Source: JAVBMU01 sp031552185 | Lineage (GTDB): Bacteria; Actinomycetota; Actinomycetes; Actinomycetales; Cellulomonadaceae | Length of the DNA: 18,902 nucleotides | Reading direction: 5' to 3' | Assembly (NCBI GenBank): GCA_031552185.1 | Contig: JAVBMU010000002.1 | Coordinates: forward strand, 1-18,902 | Shown here: one piece after another, positions 15,789 through 18,902 of the stretch | Position numbering within the stretch: the first letter of the stretch is position 1 | Layout: each line of letters begins with the position of its first letter | Translations under genes and position numbers: made by a program | Notes under the pieces: model-generated | Databases searched by the model: none | What the model saw: the letters and a program-made list of their open reading frames with translations, nothing else | Told to the model about the DNA's origin: nothing

Positions 15789-16231
15789 CCACCACCGAAG
15801 CCGGCCGGCTGGAGCCGATCTCGCGGCGGCCCTGGTCCACCGTCCTCGCAGCCCTGCCCACCGCAGCGATGCGCTGGCTCTGGGCCGACCCGAGCGGCGT
15901 CGTCCAGCGCGACGACCTGCCGCCACGCGCCCCGATGACGACGCACGTCTGGGGGTGGGGGCAGGAAACCTGGGTCCGGCTGCGGGTTGACCTCGACGAC
16001 GCCGTCGGCGCCGTGCTCCGGCCCGGCGCCGACGGGCCGGGCACCGCCGTGACCTATTGCCGCTACGCCGCCACCGTGCGCGACGGCCGGGAGGTCGCTG
16101 CGGGCATGCTCCACCCCGACGATCTCCAGGGGCGCGAGATGACGATTCTGCAAGTCACCGGGCGAGCGGCAATGGCCTTCCTCGATGTCGGGCCGGGCAA
16201 GCGTGCGAAGTCGCCCCAGGGCGCCGATTAG
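15785..16231 (+). CDS. Small conserved-position protein in type III-D operon, family unknown
   Basis: A 148-residue protein starting at GTG 15785, which overlaps the previous stop (GTGA). It has no membrane segment or signal peptide. The middle looks beta-rich (THVWGWGQETWVRLRVDLDD, then TAVTYCRYAATVRDGREV), and it ends with a charged GPGKRAKSPQGAD tail. Position and size would suit the Csx19/TIGR03984 group that accompanies Csx10 in III-D loci, but I cannot match motifs convincingly. It is not obviously the helical small subunit Cas11. Its placement inside the coupled operon argues for a role in the complex. The function remains unknown. Confidence 0.7.
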   Translation: MTTTEAGRLEPISRRPWSTVLAALPTAAMRWLWADPSGVVQRDDLPPRAPMTTHVWGWGQETWVRLRVDLDDAVGAVLRPGADGPGTAVTYCRYAATVRDGREVAAGMLHPDDLQGREMTILQVTGRAAMAFLDVGPGKRAKSPQGAD

Positions 16232-16243
16232 AAGGAGACTCAC

Positions 16244-17623
16244 GTGGCAACCGAGGAAGCCGAACCGCGTTCGACCGGGACATGGCTGCGGCATCATCTC
16301 TCCCGGATCGTCGTTCCGATCCTGCTCGCCATTGTTTCGGCCTTCGTGCCGATGGTCGCGTCTCTGGCCGTCGCCGACGCCACGGGGGCCGAGCATGGTC
16401 CGGATGCACGGCTCGGACCGTGGACCTTCCCGACGACGCCGGCGCGGCTCTGGCTGACCGTTGTCCTCGTCGTGGCCGCGGTGGTGCTGCTCGTCATCCA
16501 GATGCGCCTCAACCAGGCTCGCGGCGCGTTCTACTACCTCCGACTGCTGCCGGCTGGGCTGCCCGACTGGCACATGGGCCGCGCCGCGCGCGAGCGCTGC
16601 CTTGCCTTTCGCACGGTGTGTCGGCGCTACGACCCCACAATGGCGCCCGATCCGCGAGAGATCGACATCTCCGAAGACGTCCGTGATATGACCTACGACC
16701 TCGAACACTTGGTGAACGACGGCGCGACGACCGCGGGCCACCAGGTGGTCCCGAACCTCATCGCGCCGGCAGGCCTCGCGCTCGGCTTCGACTGGGCCGC
16801 GCGGCACCGGATCGACCTGCTCGAATTCAACAAACACTCCAAGCCGGAATTCGCCTTGCAGCTCGGCACATGCGTGGGCGACCGGGCGCAATACTCACCC
16901 GACCCGGAACTCCTCTTCCGCGTGGAAACCCTCGAACCGGTCCCGGACGATCCCGCAGCGGTCCGGTCGGTCTGGCTAGCGATCAGGGCGACCGAGAAGG
17001 GTGTCCCGGGCCCGCTCAAGGACGTCGACAAGAAGTGCCCTCTGCGCGCAGGCTGCGACGTCGTGCGGGTGGCCGCGCCGATCACGGGTGACCAGGCCGT
17101 GCAGACCATCGTCCCGAAGCGACAGCGCGCTCTTCTTCGGCGCGGCTGGCAGCGCGCGAGGCAATTCGACGGAGCTGCGGCGGAGATCTCGGCGGCGCAA
17201 CTGGTCAACTTCGCGACCGCCGCGATCCGCAGCGCACTGAACGACTATCCCAACGCGACGATCCTGTTGAGCCTGAAGCTGCCCAAGACGGTCACGGTCG
17301 CGCTCGGCTGGCGGCTGGCACTCGCCGCGTCGTCGTCGCCGCCGGCCAAGGGGTGCCCTCCTCCCTGCTTCACCAACCCCTGGCCGCGTCTTGTCACGGT
17401 GGCGTGGCGCGACGACATCCAGCGGAACCAGATCACCCGGGTGCGCCGGGATCAGGTCGTGGCCGAGTCGCTCTTCGAGCGCGGCCTGCTCGGGGCATAC
17501 GCGGATTCCTGGGGGCCGGGAGCGAGTGCGGCTTCGACTCCCCCGACTTTCTCGAGCACCCCGACAGTCTCAGCCGTCGCGGGCTCCGGCCCGGCCTCGG
17601 CGCCCGATCCCGAGCGGAACTGA
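16244..17623 (+). CDS. Two-transmembrane protein with putative SAVED domain (candidate cyclic-oligonucleotide effector)
   Basis: A 459-residue protein starting at GTG 16244, with AAGGAG 6 nt upstream and 12 bp after the previous stop. Two hydrophobic helices lie at about 22-44 (IVVPILLAIVSAFVPMVASL) and 69-88 (LWLTVVLVVAAVVLLVIQM). The cytosolic remainder has two similar halves: VVPNLIAPAGLALGFDWAAR then IDLLEF (168-195), and TILLSLKLPKTVTVALGWRL then PRLVTVAW (339-388). Each follows the strand-Pro-helix-Gly-strand pattern of CARF/SAVED sensors, and a VWLAIRATEK strand (243-252) fits as well. SAVED domains bind cyclic nucleotides, and 2TM-SAVED proteins (Cap14) are known in CBASS defence. Here the operon's Cas10 would supply the ligand. 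The Ser/Pro-rich C-terminal 60 residues look disordered. The SAVED assignment is by pattern only. Confidence 0.72.
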   Translation: MATEEAEPRSTGTWLRHHLSRIVVPILLAIVSAFVPMVASLAVADATGAEHGPDARLGPWTFPTTPARLWLTVVLVVAAVVLLVIQMRLNQARGAFYYLRLLPAGLPDWHMGRAARERCLAFRTVCRRYDPTMAPDPREIDISEDVRDMTYDLEHLVNDGATTAGHQVVPNLIAPAGLALGFDWAARHRIDLLEFNKHSKPEFALQLGTCVGDRAQYSPDPELLFRVETLEPVPDDPAAVRSVWLAIRATEKGVPGPLKDVDKKCPLRAGCDVVRVAAPITGDQAVQTIVPKRQRALLRRGWQRARQFDGAAAEISAAQLVNFATAAIRSALNDYPNATILLSLKLPKTVTVALGWRLALAASSSPPAKGCPPPCFTNPWPRLVTVAWRDDIQRNQITRVRRDQVVAESLFERGLLGAYADSWGPGASAASTPPTFSSTPTVSAVAGSGPASAPDPERN

Positions 17624-17676
17624 AGGCGCGGCCGGCCGCTGGCCGCCGTCCACACCGCCCCGGCGGCGCGAAGCCC

Positions 17677-18414
17677 TCACGCCGGCCGGGCGTGCCGCCG
17701 CATGAAGTTCTCCATGATCAGCTTGGGCGCCCAGACCTCGCGGCTGCGCGCGACCGCCGAGACGGCCTCGACTTCCTCGGCCGCGAAATAGCCGTGGTGC
17801 TGGTAGACCTGGATTCGGGTCAGGATGCCTTCGAGGTCCAATTCCGGGTGGAACTGGGTGGCGTACAGGTTGGTCTTGATCCGGAACATCTGCACGGGGC
17901 AGGCGGCCGACGTCGCGAGCAAAGTCGCGTTGGCCGGCAGGGCGCGCACGGCCTCCTTGTGGCCGACGAACGCCGCGAACGTGTCCGGCACGCCCGCCAG
18001 CAACGGGTCCGAGCGGCCGTCCTCGGTCAGCGTGATCGAGACCGGCCCGACCTCCTCGGCGTAGGTCTCGTCGATGATGGCGCCCTGGTGTGCGCCCAGC
18101 GTCCCGACGCCGTAGCAGGCACCGAGGAACGGGAAGTCGCGCTCAACGATCTCGTCCAGGAGCGGCGTCAACTCGGCCTCGACCCGGCGCTGGGTGCGCG
18201 ACTTCTCCTCGGGCGGCGTCGACGCGTTGAACGGCCCGCCGCCCACGATCACCCCGGAGTACCGGTCCAGGTCGATCGGCGGCAACGGCCCGCGCTCCAT
18301 CCGCACGCGGTGCAACTGGCCGGGCAGCAGGGCGCCGAATCGGAGAATCGCCGCGTACTCGTCGTCGGCTGCTACGTCTTCATCCCGGGACGCCAGCAGC
18401 AGGAACGGCTTCAT
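17677..18414 (-). CDS. Class I glutamine amidotransferase-like protein
   Basis: A 245-residue single-domain GATase1 protein resembling the GMP synthase-like amidotransferases. YSGVIVGGGPFNAS (58-71) gives the oxyanion-side glycines, FLGACYGVGTLGAH (96-109) contains the nucleophile Cys, and NLYATQFHPELDLEGI has the catalytic His and Glu (HPE). It would release ammonia from glutamine or a related gamma-glutamyl substrate; the acceptor is unknown because no synthetase domain is fused. It converges with the SAVED gene (53 bp between stops) and has no visible CRISPR link, so it is probably a chromosomal neighbour of the defence locus. No ribosome site is seen before the ATG, and a -10-like TAGGCT lies 6 bp upstream, suggesting leaderless translation. 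Confidence 0.88.
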   Translation of the reverse strand: MKPFLLLASRDEDVAADDEYAAILRFGALLPGQLHRVRMERGPLPPIDLDRYSGVIVGGGPFNASTPPEEKSRTQRRVEAELTPLLDEIVERDFPFLGACYGVGTLGAHQGAIIDETYAEEVGPVSITLTEDGRSDPLLAGVPDTFAAFVGHKEAVRALPANATLLATSAACPVQMFRIKTNLYATQFHPELDLEGILTRIQVYQHHGYFAAEEVEAVSAVARSREVWAPKLIMENFMRRHARPA

Positions 18415-18420
18415 GAACCG

Positions 18421-18426
18421 AGCCTA
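18421..18426 (-). promoter_or_regulatory. Possible -10 box for a leaderless amidotransferase transcript
   Basis: On the - strand, TAGGCT ends 6 nt before the ATG at 18414, so transcription would start at or near the start codon. No Shine-Dalgarno sequence lies between. This spacing is typical of leaderless actinobacterial genes. No good -35 box is visible. Confidence 0.3.
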
Positions 18427-18634
18427 GAACGTTCCGCCGAGCCGGCGGGCATCGCTCCCACGTAGCGGACGCCGGCCGGGAACAACCTCCGAACGAGGCC
18501 GTGACCAGGCCGCACACCCGCCCGCAGGGAAGCCCCGGCCGCCCGACGCGACGGCCGACGCCTGAGAGATCGCGCGTCACAGGTGTGGGCACTCGTGGCG
18601 CCACCGGCGGGCGCCGAAGCCGTGGTTGGTTGCC

Positions 18635-18830
18635 CGAGGTAGAGATCTCGCGAACGAACGAGAGGCACGGCCACCGAACGAGAGGCATCGCGAACGAACG
18701 AGAGGTACGGGCCGCGAACGAGAGGTATCGCGAGCCGGACCGACCGATTCGCGACGTTTAGCCTCTATCTCGTTGGCGATACCTCTATCTCGTTCGACAA
18801 ACCTCTATCTCGCGCGCACTACCTCCGCCT
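18635..18830. repeat. 20-bp-phased inverted iteron cluster
   Basis: Four copies of CGAACGAGAGG start at 18655, 18675, 18695 and 18715, exactly 20 bp apart, with a degenerate fifth (CGAGGTAGAG) at 18635. After a centre of about 35 bp, inverted-type units follow at 18761 (GCCTCTATCT), 18781 and 18801 (ACCTCTATCT) and 18821 (ACCTCCGCCT), again exactly 20 bp apart; the first three are followed by CG, and two of those extend to CGTT. The reverse complement of the right-hand units (CGAACGAGATAGAGGT) is the left-hand unit with a 4-base insertion. Twenty bases is close to two helix turns, so repeated binding on one DNA face is plausible. No gene is identified here. Iterons of a regulator, an origin or an element end are all possible. 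Confidence 0.85.
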
Positions 18831-18902
18831 CTCGCGCGGCGGTCACCGTCACCCGCGCCCCACGGCAGAACCCTCGCCGGCCGCCCGGAAACCACCCCCG
18901 CA

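Larger units (their letters stand above)
18415..18902. other. Gene-free right end of the window
   Basis: No convincing coding sequence is seen on either strand. Short open frames here lack ribosome sites and encode Arg-rich low-complexity sequence. Apart from the -10-like box next to the amidotransferase gene and the iteron cluster, I see nothing recognisable in 18427-18634 or 18841-18902. Confidence 0.6.

Noticed and set aside
17625..17645. Palindrome GCGGCCGGCCGC between the convergent genes as a bidirectional terminator
   Set aside because: It has no room for a loop in its perfect form and no T-tract; too weak to annotate.
17353..18465. Long + strand open frame of 370 codons opposite the amidotransferase
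   Set aside because: It is a GC-rich antisense shadow; the - strand frame carries clear GATase motifs.
18501..18761. 86-codon + strand open frame with NER repeats
   Set aside because: The repeats come from the iteron cluster; no ribosome site or family match.

Overview
The window is very GC-rich with strong third-position G/C bias, GTG starts and ATGA/GTGA gene overlaps. Together with a WXG-type polymorphic toxin, this points to an actinomycete (Streptomyces-like order); I cannot name the genus. Almost everything reads on the + strand. The left end (1-3319) is a toxin-immunity locus: the 3' part of a type VII-type polymorphic toxin with a likely restriction-endonuclease-fold C-terminus, then four overlapping paralogous genes that look like a duplicated immunity gene. 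Copies 1-3 have nearly identical 3' ends and divergent middles; copy 4 keeps only the shared N-terminus.

From 3322 to 17623 there is a type III CRISPR-Cas locus, best described as III-D-like because of a Csx10-type subunit and a Cas10 without an HD domain. Its order is cas6; leader and array 1 (11 full 37-bp repeats plus one truncated); a reverse transcriptase-Cas1 fusion gene; cas2; a second, homologous leader and array 2 (10 repeats); a 5'-truncated YoeB-type toxin remnant; then a tightly coupled effector operon. The operon holds a TIGR03986-like RAMP protein, cas10, a single cas7-like gene, csx10, a double-RAMP (Cas7-Cas7-like) gene, a small unknown gene, and a protein with two N-terminal transmembrane helices and a putative SAVED (cyclic-oligonucleotide sensor) domain.

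The proposed working scheme is as follows. Cas6 cuts the array transcript at the base of the repeat hairpin, leaving an 8-nt AUAGAAAC handle. The RAMP proteins and Cas10 form the target-RNA surveillance complex. Cas10 keeps the GGDD cyclase motif but lacks the HD nuclease, so its likely output is a cyclic oligoadenylate signal. The 2TM-SAVED protein at the end of the operon would be the receptor and could act on the membrane. The adaptation side appears damaged: the RT and the Cas1 catalytic residues are all present, but the gene has a frameshift plus an apparent loss of about 40-60 codons in the middle of Cas1.

The right end has a convergent class I glutamine amidotransferase gene on the - strand (17677-18414). 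Beyond it is a gene-free stretch with a striking 20-bp-phased array of short inverted iterons (18635-18830) of unknown function.
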